Assembly (NCBI GenBank): GCA_024663395.1
Contig: JANFAH010000005.1
Location: 248,001 to 312,000 of the forward strand
Length of the DNA stretch: 64,000 bases
Reading direction: 5' to 3'
From: Pisolithus tinctorius
Lineage: Eukaryota; Basidiomycota; Agaricomycetes; Boletales; Pisolithaceae
Below are positions 27,453 to 38,403 of the stretch, piece after piece. Numbering within the stretch: the first letter of the stretch is position 1; every line of letters starts with the position of its first letter. The notes beneath the pieces were generated by a model. That model did not search any database. It had not been told where the DNA came from and saw only the letters and a program-made list of their open reading frames with translations. The translations under genes and the position numbers were made by a program.

Positions 27453-29629
27453 ATGGCCACTCCGAAAAAGTTTTCCTTTCGCTCGCGCATGGGGACGGTC
27501 ATGCGTCTCTCGGGGGACAGTTTACCTGGTCTCGCTGGTCCTTCGACATCCCCCGAACGCCTGCCGAGCGAGCCAACCTTGTCGTCCCTCGGTCGGCCCG
27601 GACGCATGTCGCGCAAACCATCTTTGTCGTCCCTCGGTCGGCCCGGGTCTTCTGCATCGAGTCATGGGTCACTCCACCCTCATGAACGGAATAACGCAGA
27701 GAGCATCTACACATTCAGCAGCAGTTCGAGCGGGTACGCTCACCCTGGTGGTTCTCGCACGGGAACGGAAATCTGAAGTGAAGTGTAACTTTTCCAAGGA
27801 AACCAGATAATCCCAAATCGGTAGTGCAATCACAACTAGAGACAGTAATCCCAGCGCAAGCCGTTACAGCTGTATCTCCCGCTGAAATCATCCATGGAAC
27901 CGAGTGAGTGGCTAAGTTTATGCGTGTGCGTGTTTCTGGTGTGCTATTTTTTATACAGCGAACGTCGCCCTCTCCTTACCTCTCCACGCACAAATACTCC
28001 TCCAGTCATCACCACTTTTTCGGGGTCCTCCGCGGCCGACCCACCAGTCGTCGCGCAGCCCACACCTCAACGGACACAACCAGCACGATTTGACGTCAAC
28101 AATTCAGCTCAAAGTAACTACGATTATGGTTCCGTGAAACAATTTTACTCAATTAGCGGGTGGTACAAATATGTGCTGCCACATGGGATACAGTATTTCG
28201 GAAACCCCGAAAAACGCGCTACAACAGATTTGGATCTGAGGATTCATGCAAGGTTGGAGGAAGTGGAGAGGGTTATGGAAAATGCGATGAAAAACGTGGC
28301 TGAGCGACAAGTCCCAGAAGGGTGTGAGATATGGATTCGGAGACGTCACGGAGGGTCTGGATGGAGTAAGAAGAAAGATGTATCCATGGGAGACCTGGTG
28401 GTATTGTGGGTAGATCATAGATGTAGGCGGATTCTGAATGACGTGCCCACTGATGATGGGACAGTGTCCAGAGAGGACGATCGTGAGCTGTACTCGTTCA
28501 GCTCTGGCCTTGCGTGCTGATTCAGGTCCTTGCATTGGCAGGTGTCTTAATAGGTGACGAATATGGGTACTGGTCCTATGTCGAGATGCATCCCGCCCAC
28601 ATTGTTCTCTCACAACGATCCAGGCAGGAGGCTGTAGATGCATTGAATTGGTCCTATGTGGATCGACTGCTTGTCCATCCCCAACCGATTCAGCCACCTT
28701 TTAGTCAGGAGGAGTGTCAGGAACTCTCGAAATTGCTCAATGGTGAGGTTGGAACGTTTTCTATTCGGCTTAGTCCGTCTAACATTTTTGTTTCGACAGA
28801 TCCGAGTCAACAATCCACTCTCTTATACACGCGTGTAGTCGTGCGCATCCTTTTACGCGCTGGTGAGCCGTCGTACCATTCCCCTCCCTTGGTGGTATGT
28901 TCTTACAATGACATCGGTCTTGTCAGCCCACTGGCGTCAAGTCAACTTCGGACCACACAAACCTCTCTCGCAAGATATGCAGGCCCCGATGCTGCGCACC
29001 GCGATCGAGGTACTAGTCGGCATACTGTGCCTGGGCATCCCGTTCTTGTTCGTGGATAGAGCAAGATATAGTGGACATTTCGATGTGGAGAGGAATTCGA
29101 GCGCGCAGAGTAGTGTGCCGTTGTTTGTTGTCGGTACTTGTTCCTGTTTCGTGGTGAGGGCTATTAACTATTTTGACGAAAGGCGTACTCGTGCCTGACT
29201 TGTCTCCCTTCCCTTTCTCTCTTCTATCCCCTCCCCTTTTTCACTTGCGCAGTCTGCGCAAATCATCCTGAGTGCCTCCATCACGCTTATCTCGATCCCG
29301 GGGCTGGATAGTATCGCACGCATCGGAAGTCTGGTTGCTATTCTATGCTCCGTTCTAAGTATGGTCACATCTCTCCTGTCTATCTTTCGGTACAGAGTAG
29401 AGATGGCGGAGGGTTCTGCGGCTGTTCACCATACCGGTGCTGCTGCCCGTGAAGGATTCGTGTTTCTTCCGGTGAGTTTGCAGTTCTCATCGTAATTCCC
29501 CGTTGGCTCCATCCCCAATTCATCTCAAACTTCTTACAGCGCCGAAGCATTAAGCACTCCTTTCCACTAGTTTTTCTCGTGTATTCTGTAGTAGGGTTCA
29601 TCACCGGTGTCGTCGTCTACTTTTCTTGA
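27453..29629 (+). CDS. Multi-pass membrane protein with a WW-like motif (basidiomycete family)
   Basis: Eight exons (27453-27747, 27807-27903, 27959-28482, 28554-28742, 28800-28862, 28927-29153, 29253-29471, 29540-29629) join in frame to 567 residues. The N-terminal 130 residues are Ser-rich and contain a duplicated PTLSSLGRPG/PSLSSLGRPG. A WW-like segment follows (GWYKYVLPHGIQYFGNPEKR, then TTDLDLR). After a soluble region (DEYGYWSYVEMHPAH) come at least four hydrophobic segments near the C-terminus: IEVLVGILCLGIPFLFV, SVPLFVVGTCSCFVV, ISIPGLDSIARIGSLVAILC and PLVFLVYSVVGFITGVVVYF. From memory this is a recurrent unnamed Agaricomycete family. The function is unknown. The short first ORF is not a separate gene, because the frame and splice sites connect it. 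Confidence 0.82.
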
Positions 29630-29926
29630 ACCGCGACCATCAACTTTGTGCATGCTGCTATGTTGGCCGTCGCTATCGAGTTCGACGAGTCTGATGAACT
29701 TGACAATCTTCATGTAAGCAGTTGGTTGCAGATACCTGACTAGGCCCCATCCCCAGCATCGACCCATAATGTATCAGGATGCAGTTGGAAACAAGCGAAT
29801 TCTGTAGATTTTGTACAGAATGGTGGTCATCATAATAAATGATAAATCAGACAAAAAACTACCTCTTCATTGCTAACTGGAGTTGCTACCTACTGGCATT
29901 CTTCTAAGTCCTAGTACAAAATATTA

Positions 29927-31686
29927 CTACACACAGGCATATTTTGGGGAGTCACAGGGCCCGGCAGCCCCGTTGTCCGCACTGCCACTGTGAACACGAC
30001 TCCAACGAGAGATGTTCTGGCCATTTGTGCTGGCCCCTCTCACCCAGGCGTTACTCACACCTGCATTCCCATCTCCACCTGACGGCGAGTGAGATGATCC
30101 AACAAGCGAGAGGGCGCGAAAGTCTTTAAGTATGGCAGCGTGAACTGGGGTATCGATCCGCATTGGCCATTGACAAGTTAGGGGGCGCGTGCGGACTTAC
30201 CGTCCTCGCCCTCACCACTCTTGTTGGTCCCTGTACTGATGCCCAGGTCAGATCCCGTTCTTGTTCCTTTCCCAGCACGGGTTTTTGCACCGGAGTTCAC
30301 CACGTCAACGGGTGTGCGCACGTCGTGTACCAGTTTGTCCTCCCGTAACCTCCATTTGCCAATTTCTGCCTCTACCCAACGGCACCACTCCAACGATGGT
30401 GGCTGTGGAGAGGACGGAAACGAGCCTGCTAACGACAAGGGAGGTTCCTCGTCACCAAGATTACTCGATGTATGGCCTTGGGATGACACCGAGAGTGACT
30501 TTGAAAGCGAGAAAGACCCCAACGAGTTTGCGAATTGTGGTGGGATTTGTCCGCTGAGCTGTCTGATCTCTTGCCATAATGCGCGATTCTCCTCGCGGAT
30601 GTTACCCAAAAACCGAGCAACCTCACCGGGAAGTTCGACACTTCATAAATAATAAGGTCATTCCTAAATAGAAGATTCTCTGCGCTAACCGACGCGTCTC
30701 CCTCGGATCGGGCTCCAACGGCTTTCGCTTAATCGTATCTAGAAGGTCCGGTCGCTCTCGAAGAAAACTGGGGTGTGAAAACTCCCATGTCTGCGAGCTC
30801 GTGGATGTGCGTTGGGCACGTGGTGTCTAGTTTATCGCAAGGCATCGTAATGAATGATAACGGGGGGACATAATTGGGGATAGGTTGTCGTGCCAAGATC
30901 ACGAAAACGAGAAAAAAAAAAACGTCGGGATGAATACGAGACCAATAACGCAGACTTACCCTATTTATTTTGTGGAACCCGTACATGTTCAGCTGTCGGA
31001 CGAAAGACGAGAACTACTGGGGTGTTAGTACACATTAGGCAGTAGGGGTGAAGGCAATGGCCCGACGTAGTGGCAAAGGAGAAAAGGGAAGAGAGCACAA
31101 AACCGGACAACACACACGTTATTGTATTTGAAATGCGATCTTAGTATGCTGCGACTAAATTCGCCGACATCGGATACCACGAAACTATGAATGAGTTGTA
31201 TCAACTTCTGATGAAAGGCGTGCCGCAACAAGGTGTATACCTTGTACCAAGCTCTGTCCATGTAATATGATGCTGTGACTCTGGATCATTTACCATTCTG
31301 TCACATGTCGTATTGCCTCGTCATTTTCCACAGGGTTGGGTTCAAAGGCAGGAACTCACTGGTAAAGCTTGGTCACGAAATTATTTGTACCCATTGGTTT
31401 ACCCATGACACCTCGGACGGCCGTGCCCTGTTCAGAGCCAGAGTTTCCGGTCACTGCACCTGAATGATCGAGTCAGATTGATCTGGGAGGGAGTGGCGCA
31501 GATTGCGTAACAAAAAAGCCTACCTCCACTGCCGCTCGCGCTAGCGAAGCCGTACTTGTCATCAGAAACGTCGTTACTGATGATGCCAAATAGAGGTGGA
31601 GGGGACGAGGCGGTGGTGGTAGTGATGGGATGTGAGTGACTATAAGCTGGGGTGTTGCCCGAGTGTGATTGGGAACGGGCGTGCAT
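29927..31686 (-). CDS. HSF-type DNA-binding transcription factor
   Basis: Eight exons (31525-31686, 31360-31460, 31241-31297, 31118-31184, 30960-31013, 30690-30826, 30201-30640, 29927-30144) join in frame to 411 residues. The HSF DNA-binding domain spans about residues 78-190: NNFVTKLYQMVNDPESQHHI, TWTELGTSFVVSDVGEFSRS, ILRSHFKYNNFSSFVRQLNM, YGFHKINR, then TWEFSHPSFLRERPDLLDTI. The recognition helix (SSFVRQLNMYGF) is intact. A short heptad-like helix (LGNIREENRALWQEIRQLSG) follows, where HSFs trimerise. The C-terminal half is Ser/Gly-rich and disordered. It may be the heat-shock factor or a related regulator such as Sfl1/Skn7; no response-regulator domain is present, which argues against Skn7. 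It is the last host gene before the transposon compartment. Confidence 0.88.
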
Positions 31687-31981
31687 CGAGGGAGTTGCCA
31701 GACCAGGTTAGTAAGAAGCGGGGAGAGCAGGATAGTTAGGCAGCTAGGCTATGTTTTCGAGGGACACTCTTTCCGACAGAGAGCTCCGCAGAGGAAGCGG
31801 TGTGCAAACCAATGCTTAGTCTGCGCTGAATGAGAACTGGGTCTGGGGCGGGTGACAGACCGCCGCCCGCTGGAGCCCCGTCGAAATTGAGAAGCAAAGT
31901 TGGTTGGTGCTCGTCATGAATTACGTAAGGGTCCTGTGCTGCAATGCAGTACTCACCCCCAGTGAAAACTGGTTATCATGC
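31687..31981. other. Upstream region of the HSF-type gene
   Basis: Short stretch with normal CpG content upstream of the HSF-type start codon. No coding feature seen. Sequence character changes abruptly at its right end. Confidence 0.4.
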
Positions 31982-32008
31982 CATGTGACCCTAGCCTAGG
32001 GTCACATG
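31982..32008. repeat. Perfect 27-base palindrome at the edge of the repeat compartment
   Basis: The 13-base arm catgtgaccctag and its exact complement ctagggtcacatg flank a single central C. It sits where CpG-normal host DNA gives way to CpG-poor repeats, so it may be the tip of an inserted element. Confidence 0.8.
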
Positions 32009-33584
32009 TAGCATAGTGGGCAGAACTAATTTGGGTATATTTTGCCAGTTGTGCCAACATGGCAAAACCTGGGATTCACTGGAATGTACACTGTGTACTA
32101 TGGACAATCTAAGCCATTTGACAACATCAGCAATGTTGCATCCCATCCTTTGTCATCCTGCTGGTTGTGGTTGACCACCTCAATGACTTCATCAATGCCT
32201 TGGAGAGGCATCAGGACAACCATCAGCAATGTGTTTTGGGAGGTTGTTGTCTCATCCTTGGATAGGAGCACCTTTTAAGCTGTGGCTGTCACCACTGATG
32301 TTGCATTTCCAGTAATACTGATTAGATTTATTGTCAACTTTCTCAATGCAGGTGAAATTTGCAGTAACAAAATCAGGGACAGGTTGCCCACCAGTGCTGG
32401 GTGACATGATGGGCTGGGGAGCACTGATGTCTGCCTTCCTATAGCTTGATGTTCAGACAACCTGACTGTCTACTAAGCTACATTTGGTATGAGGTTCTGC
32501 CAGGTTCTGCCATACATAACCCCAGAGGTTCTGCCATCTGCCTGGCAGTGCCAGTTTTGCCCTGCCATCTGGCAAATCAGCAGGCTTCTACCAACAACAT
32601 TAACCCTAGCTAATGAGATATGAAATTACTCATATATTACAGCAATCTGACCATTTTGTTGAACACTGTTTGTAGCTACCCCTTGATCATTGGGATGGCA
32701 TCCCATGCCTGGAGGCTTTATATTGTGTCTCACATGAAAGGGGGCCCCTGTGCAGATAGGATGTCACTTCCCTTGCTGCCAAGATGTGACTAATGCACAG
32801 GTAGCTTGCATTGACTCCTTTTTCTTGATCTGTCTTCATTTTCTGGATGATGAGGCTTGGTTAGGGGTCATTGGATGCCAGGCATGGTGCATTGGTTTGC
32901 CATTACAGTGGTTGGGGTTTCTTGGTGAGTGGCCATGGCAGATTCTGGCAGTTTTTGTTTGGCACACATTGAGGGTGATGTGCTGCAGTTGGGGTTGGGG
33001 TGCAGCCTGTCACACTTAAAAGGCCTGCAGGGTTTTTGAATTGCTTGGCACCTATGTCTACAATGACAGTCTTTGGATTCTTTGGATTATCCAGTGGCCA
33101 GTGAGTGCAGTCATCAAGGCCAGGGGTGACTTCAAAGACATACCACTGTTTGTATGACACTACAATCCAATGTACATTGGGTGTGGTCTTTCTGGCACAG
33201 GTTCAGGTGTATAGTCCATTCAATGACACTGTCCACACTGAGGATACAGTGGCCTTCATGGTGGCAAGAACCTACATCCCTACATCAATCCCCAAGGACA
33301 CTATTTTATTGGAGGCCTCTGATGTGATTCCATTTCTAGGTGATCCTACAAGTGAGGAGTACAAGGCTGCACTTCCTGACTGTCCATGCATGTTTGTCTA
33401 TGGATTGGGGAGTGTAAGCTCTCATGCAATCACACTCCCAGATGGGGTCTTGAAGGCATTCTCCATCACAGCTTCAGATTATGTGTGGGATGCCAACATG
33501 ATGTCCATGGTAGTGTGAGTAGTGTTTGGTAAATGCCTGTGAGGTGATCTGATCTGGCATGTGTGTTTAGCTGTATGTTTGATA
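32009..33584. other. CpG-depleted decayed repeat DNA
   Basis: Almost no CpG and an excess of TG/CA. Most frames are closed. One plus ORF, 33105-33518 (137 codons, with VFLAQVQVYSPFNDTVHTED and LPDCPCMFVYGLG), stays open. It reads like a relic of a mobile-element-linked protein that I do not recognise. Short direct repeats of ggttctgcca occur near 32490-32540. Confidence 0.45.
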
Positions 33585-35157
33585 CAGTGAGGGACAAAAG
33601 CATTGCAATGTTTGTGAGGTGTGAATTGCTGCCAATGTAGCTCAGGATATTCTGCACAGATAATTGTGATACCTATACCATTGGAAAGGGGTGACTCTAA
33701 GCTTTCCAGAGCACTAAGGTCCAGTCCAAACAAATCAATACATGCTGAGATACACCCTATTCTTTCCAAAAAGTGCATTGCAACACTTTTGTCCCTGACT
33801 GGTGAAATAGTGAAAAGTGACCTTTTGATGGGATTAAGGGCATGAATGATGGGAAAATATGATTACATAATAAACTGCATGATCTTCCAGATGATTTGTC
33901 AGCATGTAAACAATGACAAACATTGGACTTGTACCATTAACCCTCCCTCTTTTACCACAACTCATGAAATCATCTCTCTAGCTCACATGGACATTTTCTC
34001 AAGGAATTCTTATCAAATACTGGTGGCCACCACAGTGCCATCAGTATAACATGCTCTCAGAACCATCAGTCCCTTAAAAAACCAGCTGTCAGTCATTCTC
34101 TGGACTGTTTCCCCACCCATGCCTGATGTGTTCTGGGACTAATCAGTACTTGGAAGGCTGAGAATGTTTTGGAGGTCAATCTGGCACTTCAGAACATGAT
34201 GGACAAACTAGTCCCCTCTCAACCAATGCATTTCTGCCACAGGGACAGTGGTATGGAAGTTAGGGCAAGACAAAATCCTCTTCACCCCTGGGTGTCATCA
34301 GAAGGATATGCTACTGAACTGCCATGGAGCAGAATCCTGTGCTTCCATCTGGCCCTGAATATTGCCTTTGGTCACATATGACCAAATAATCCTTCCCCAG
34401 TCATCTACAGTTCAGATCAGAGCAAGATCTAGTGAACCCTCTTATGGTGCTCAGAGCACAAGGAGGTTTTGTCTCATCCCAACTTCCATACTAGTGTTTC
34501 TGTGGCAGAAATGCATTGGTTGAGAGGGGACTAGTTTGTCCATCATGTTCTGAAGTGCCAGATTGACCTCCAAAACATTCTCAGCCTTCCAAGTATTGAT
34601 TAGTCCCAGAACACATCAGGCATGGGTGGGGAAACAGTCCAGAGAATGACTGACAGCTGGTTTTTTAAGGGACTGATGGTTCTGAGAGCATGTTATACTG
34701 ATGGCACTGTGGTGGCCACCAGTATTTGATAAGAATTCCTTGAGAAAATGTCCATGTGAGCTAGAGAGATGATTTCATGAGTTGTGGTAAAAGAGGGAGG
34801 GTTAATGGTACAAGTCCAATGTTTGTCATTGTTTACATGCTGACAAATCATCTGGAAGATCATGCAGTTTATTATGTAATCATATTTTCCCATCATTCAT
34901 GCCCTTAATCCCATCAAAAGGTCACTTTTCACTATTTCACCAGTCAGGGACAAAAGTGTTGCAATGCACTTTTTGGAAAGAATAGGGTGTATCTCAGCAT
35001 GTATTGATTTGTTTGGACTGGACCTTAGTGCTCTGGAAAGCTTAGAGTCACCCCTTTCCAATGGTATAGGTATCACAATTATCTGTGCAGAATATCCTGA
35101 GCTACATTGGCAGCAATTCACACCTCACAAACATTGCAATGCTTTTGTCCCTCACTG
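33585..35157. mobile_element. Foldback / long-TIR element with Tc1-mariner-like ends
   Basis: The outermost bases cagtgagggacaaaagcatt (33585) and their complement (ending 35157) are flanked on both sides by TA, the target site of Tc1/mariner transposons. The arms are near identical over at least 600 bp: the same 67- and 74-codon ORFs appear at 33846-34049 and 33621-33845 (plus) and at 34693-34896 and 34897-35121 (minus). Each arm's outer 217 bp (33585-33801 and 34941-35157) ends internally in a second tip-like repeat (cagtcagggacaaaagtgtt), so each may itself be a MITE. No transposase is encoded. The centre (about 34250-34480) is imperfectly paired. Confidence 0.85.
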
Positions 35158-35209
35158 TAGCTCCTGTCCTTGCTGGAGCAGGACCCCTGTTTGACCCCAT
35201 GTAGTCCAT

Positions 35210-36492
35210 TTAGTCACAACATATAGGTAGCCTGCATGCCAAAATGCCAACACTTATATAGATCCCATGACAGGCCTGTCTAAATAGATTAGCCATGACA
35301 CATGGACAGGCCTGAGGGCCTATAGTGAGAGCAATATATGTACAGGCCTGTAAGTGCAGTTCCACAACATATGGCAGGGCCTGTGGAGGGTAAGGATGCT
35401 GCAACATATAGATGGGCCCATGACCAAGTAAGTATGCTGAGCTACTGTAAGACATGGATGGGCCCATCCATTGTAGGGTGTGCCCCAGTCACAATATCAG
35501 GACAGGCCTGCCTATTGTATCATGAAGAAGGTCACAACATATGGATGGGCCCACCCATCATATGCTTTATAGGGTCACAACATAAAGAGGGGCCCCTCTA
35601 TGACAGATTACAGAGTTGGCAACATATGGAAGGGCCCATCTTTGGGATAATATACCCTTGTCACAACATATAGATAGGCCTGTCCATAGCAAGATGTATG
35701 CCTGTCACAACATAAGGATGGGCCTGTTAGTAATATCATTGACAGTGTCACAACACATAGATGGGCCCATCTAGTAAGATGCAGCCCTGCCACAACATAA
35801 AGATGGGCCCATCAGTAATATCATTTATAGTGTCACAACATATGGACAGGCCCTTCTGTAATATCATTTATACCATCACAACACATAGGCAGGCCCATCC
35901 ATAGTAAGATGTACCTGTTGCAACATAAAGACAGGCCCTTCAATATATATCATTTACAGGGTCACAACACATGGATGGGCCCATCTAGTAAGATGCACCC
36001 ATGTCACAACATAAAGATGGGCCTTTCAGCAATATCATTTGTATCATCACAACATATGGACAGGCCTGTCCAAAGTATGATGTACCTCTGTCACAACATA
36101 AAGATGGGCCAGTCAGTATTATCAATTACATTGTCACAACAGATGGATGGGCCTGTCTAGTAAGATACACCCCTGTTGCAACATAAGGACAGGCCTGTCA
36201 GTAATATCAATTACATGGTCACAACACATGGACAGGCCTGTCAATAGCAACATGTATGCCTGTTGCAACATAAAGATGGGCCTGTCAGTAATATCATTTA
36301 CAGTGTCACAACACATAGATGGGCCTGTCTAGTAAGATGCACCCCTGTCACAACATAAAGATGGGCCCATCAGTAATATCATTTATAGCATCACAACATA
36401 TGGAAGGGCCCTTCAGCAGTATCATTTATGTGGTCACAACATAAGGATGGGCCCTTCAGCAGTATCATTTATATGGTCATAATGTATGGATG
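35210..36492. repeat. Minisatellite of palindrome-centred units
   Basis: About 28-30 imperfect tandem units of some 40-46 bp, each opening with gtcacaacata and containing a short palindrome such as gatgggcccatc or gacaggcctgtc, followed by agtaatatcattt-like spacer. The array is cut at 36492 by element A and resumes at 49861 with the same unit. Confidence 0.88.
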
Positions 36493-38209
36493 TGTCAAGT
36501 CTGGGCCTACTCTGACCAACTCTGATGCTAAACAAGGTCTAGAGAGTGATCTGGAAGCAAGTCTGACACAGGGAAGCAGAACTCCGACTAGTGGAGTGTT
36601 GGTAGGAACGAAGACTGCCAAGACAAGGTGGAGCAGAGTGAGGGTGTCAGGTTTAGCTCATGCACTACCCCCTTGCATGATCTCAGCCCTTGTATTTCAA
36701 AGGGAGAGTACAAACAGAGAGTCAGAGGTCAGAGACAGAAGGAGTAGGAACTAAGTTGATATTTGTACTGAAGAACAGTGGAGTACGATACATGCTTTTA
36801 TACTGTTACAGAGGTACAGTAACCAGAATTGGAACTGACATATGGAGACCCAGAAATTTTCAAGTAAAAACTTCCTAGATGATGAATGAAGGGTAGATGG
36901 AGGACATATGAATGGGTAACATAGAACATCCAGAAAAGGAAACAGTCCAGATGCTGGACCATGTGGTGCATGCGCTGTGGAGTACCTGGCTGTGCACTGT
37001 CAGGGAGAAGTCCAAAGGTAGTCACATGACCATTCAGAGAGCAGTCTGCTGTGGGACACAACTTCTGGGAGGCATGTGACTAGAGGAAGGGTGAAGGGAG
37101 AACTCCCTAGGATCATCCCAAGAGGTGCTGTGTGGAAGGAGAAGTTGAGAAAGGGCTTAGAAGTAGTGGGGAAAATATGAGTGAGAGCTGTGGAATTTAA
37201 TTCTGGGCAGACGTAGATGCATGGGGAACAGTGAGATGGGTATATGAAATTCCGAGAGGTCACTACACATCAAGAGGAGTGAATTCAAAGTGAAAGGGAT
37301 ATGGGATTAGGTGTGCAGGACTGGAGGATGCAGGAGACATGAGGACCTCTGGGGACACTGAAGATGCTGTAGACTCTATATATGCACTTAGACTCTAGAA
37401 ACTCTTGAACTTGCAGAACACACACAGATAGCGACTCCAAAGGTGGGTGGTATATTTCCAACCTCATGGCAGAATTATATAGTACAGGGAAAGTAGGTAT
37501 GAGTTGGAGTAAGGTGGGGCAGAAAAACTAAAAGACTGGAAAATAAAGGAAAGGACATCAGACATCAGCGAAATACAGATGCACATGAAATCATCTGGTG
37601 GGTAGAAGAGAAGAGTAAGGATGGGACAATGGTAAGGGGTATCTTCCAACAGAACAAGAGTATGCATACAAGTGGGAGGTGGAGCTGAGCAGCACAGGAG
37701 GGCAGAGCGTAGCGTACTGGCATGAAGTCCAGTTTGTGGAATTTAGGGTGACAGGGGAAACTGGAGTTTTTTAGAGGTAAGTGGCATGGATGACTGGTGA
37801 TGTGGCTGAGTGGTGGCATGGCTACTGAATCCCAGATGACTCTGTGCGAGTGTGGAATTTTTGGATCAGCGTTTTGATGACTGAGCAACATGTGGGAGGT
37901 TGGTAAAAAAACTCCAAAGGTGACAGGGGTTGGGAGGAAACATGAAAACACAAGCAGGAAAAATTCCAAAACAGGTTTGTCATAGAGGCCTGCAGAATTC
38001 AGAGACAGATTCCTGTTCCAGCCTCAGGGAGTATATGGCTCCCTACACTGCTTGGTCCAGTAGGAGAGCACCACAAGTCCGACAGTAGTTGGAGCAGAGA
38101 TGGTTCGTAGACAATAGAAGGTGGGCAGAGTTGGTGTGGAGTGAGTGAATGACTGGCAGAAGAGGGTGTGGAGTGAGTAAAGACTTAGAGTGAATGCATG
38201 GTTATGACA
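36493..38209 (-). repeat. 3' LTR of element A (1,717 bp)
   Basis: Begins tgtcaagtctgggcctactc and ends gcatggttatgaca in plus orientation. It matches the right-hand LTR over its first ~550 and last 162 bases. No ORF of clear interest on either strand. Confidence 0.9.
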
Positions 38210-38232
38210 GTGCCCCTCCCCTTAGGGCCTGA
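38210..38232 (-). promoter_or_regulatory. Polypurine tract of element A
   Basis: On the minus strand a purine run ctaaggggaggggcac lies directly before the 3' LTR (TGTCATAACC). This is the plus-strand primer site of an LTR retrotransposon and fixes the element's orientation. Confidence 0.75.
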
Positions 38233-38403
38233 ACCCCTGAAGGCTGCATGTACAGGATGAGATCAACATGAGTTGATCATTTGAAATTACTTTGATGCCT
38301 CGAGGATAATGGCTTTAGCCACAGCGGAGCTCCATTGGAGTTTGAAGTACTGCTTAAAAACACGTGTTAGGGTACTGAATCTTCATCCCTTCCTCCCATC
38401 ATC

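Noticed and set aside
27894..28520. Separate membrane gene starting MEPSEWLSLCVCVFLVCYFL
   Set aside because: That apparent start lies in a 55-nt intron (27904-27958); splicing it keeps one frame with the upstream Ser-rich exons and the downstream membrane exons.
35210..36492. Regularly spaced repeats that could suggest a CRISPR array
   Set aside because: Units are imperfect, about 40-46 bp with no unique spacers, and the genome is fungal. It is a minisatellite.
37565..37969. 134-codon minus ORF inside the left LTR of element A
   Set aside because: Low-complexity Pro/Ser/Leu composition and absent from the other LTR, where that segment is deleted; no sign of constraint could be tested.
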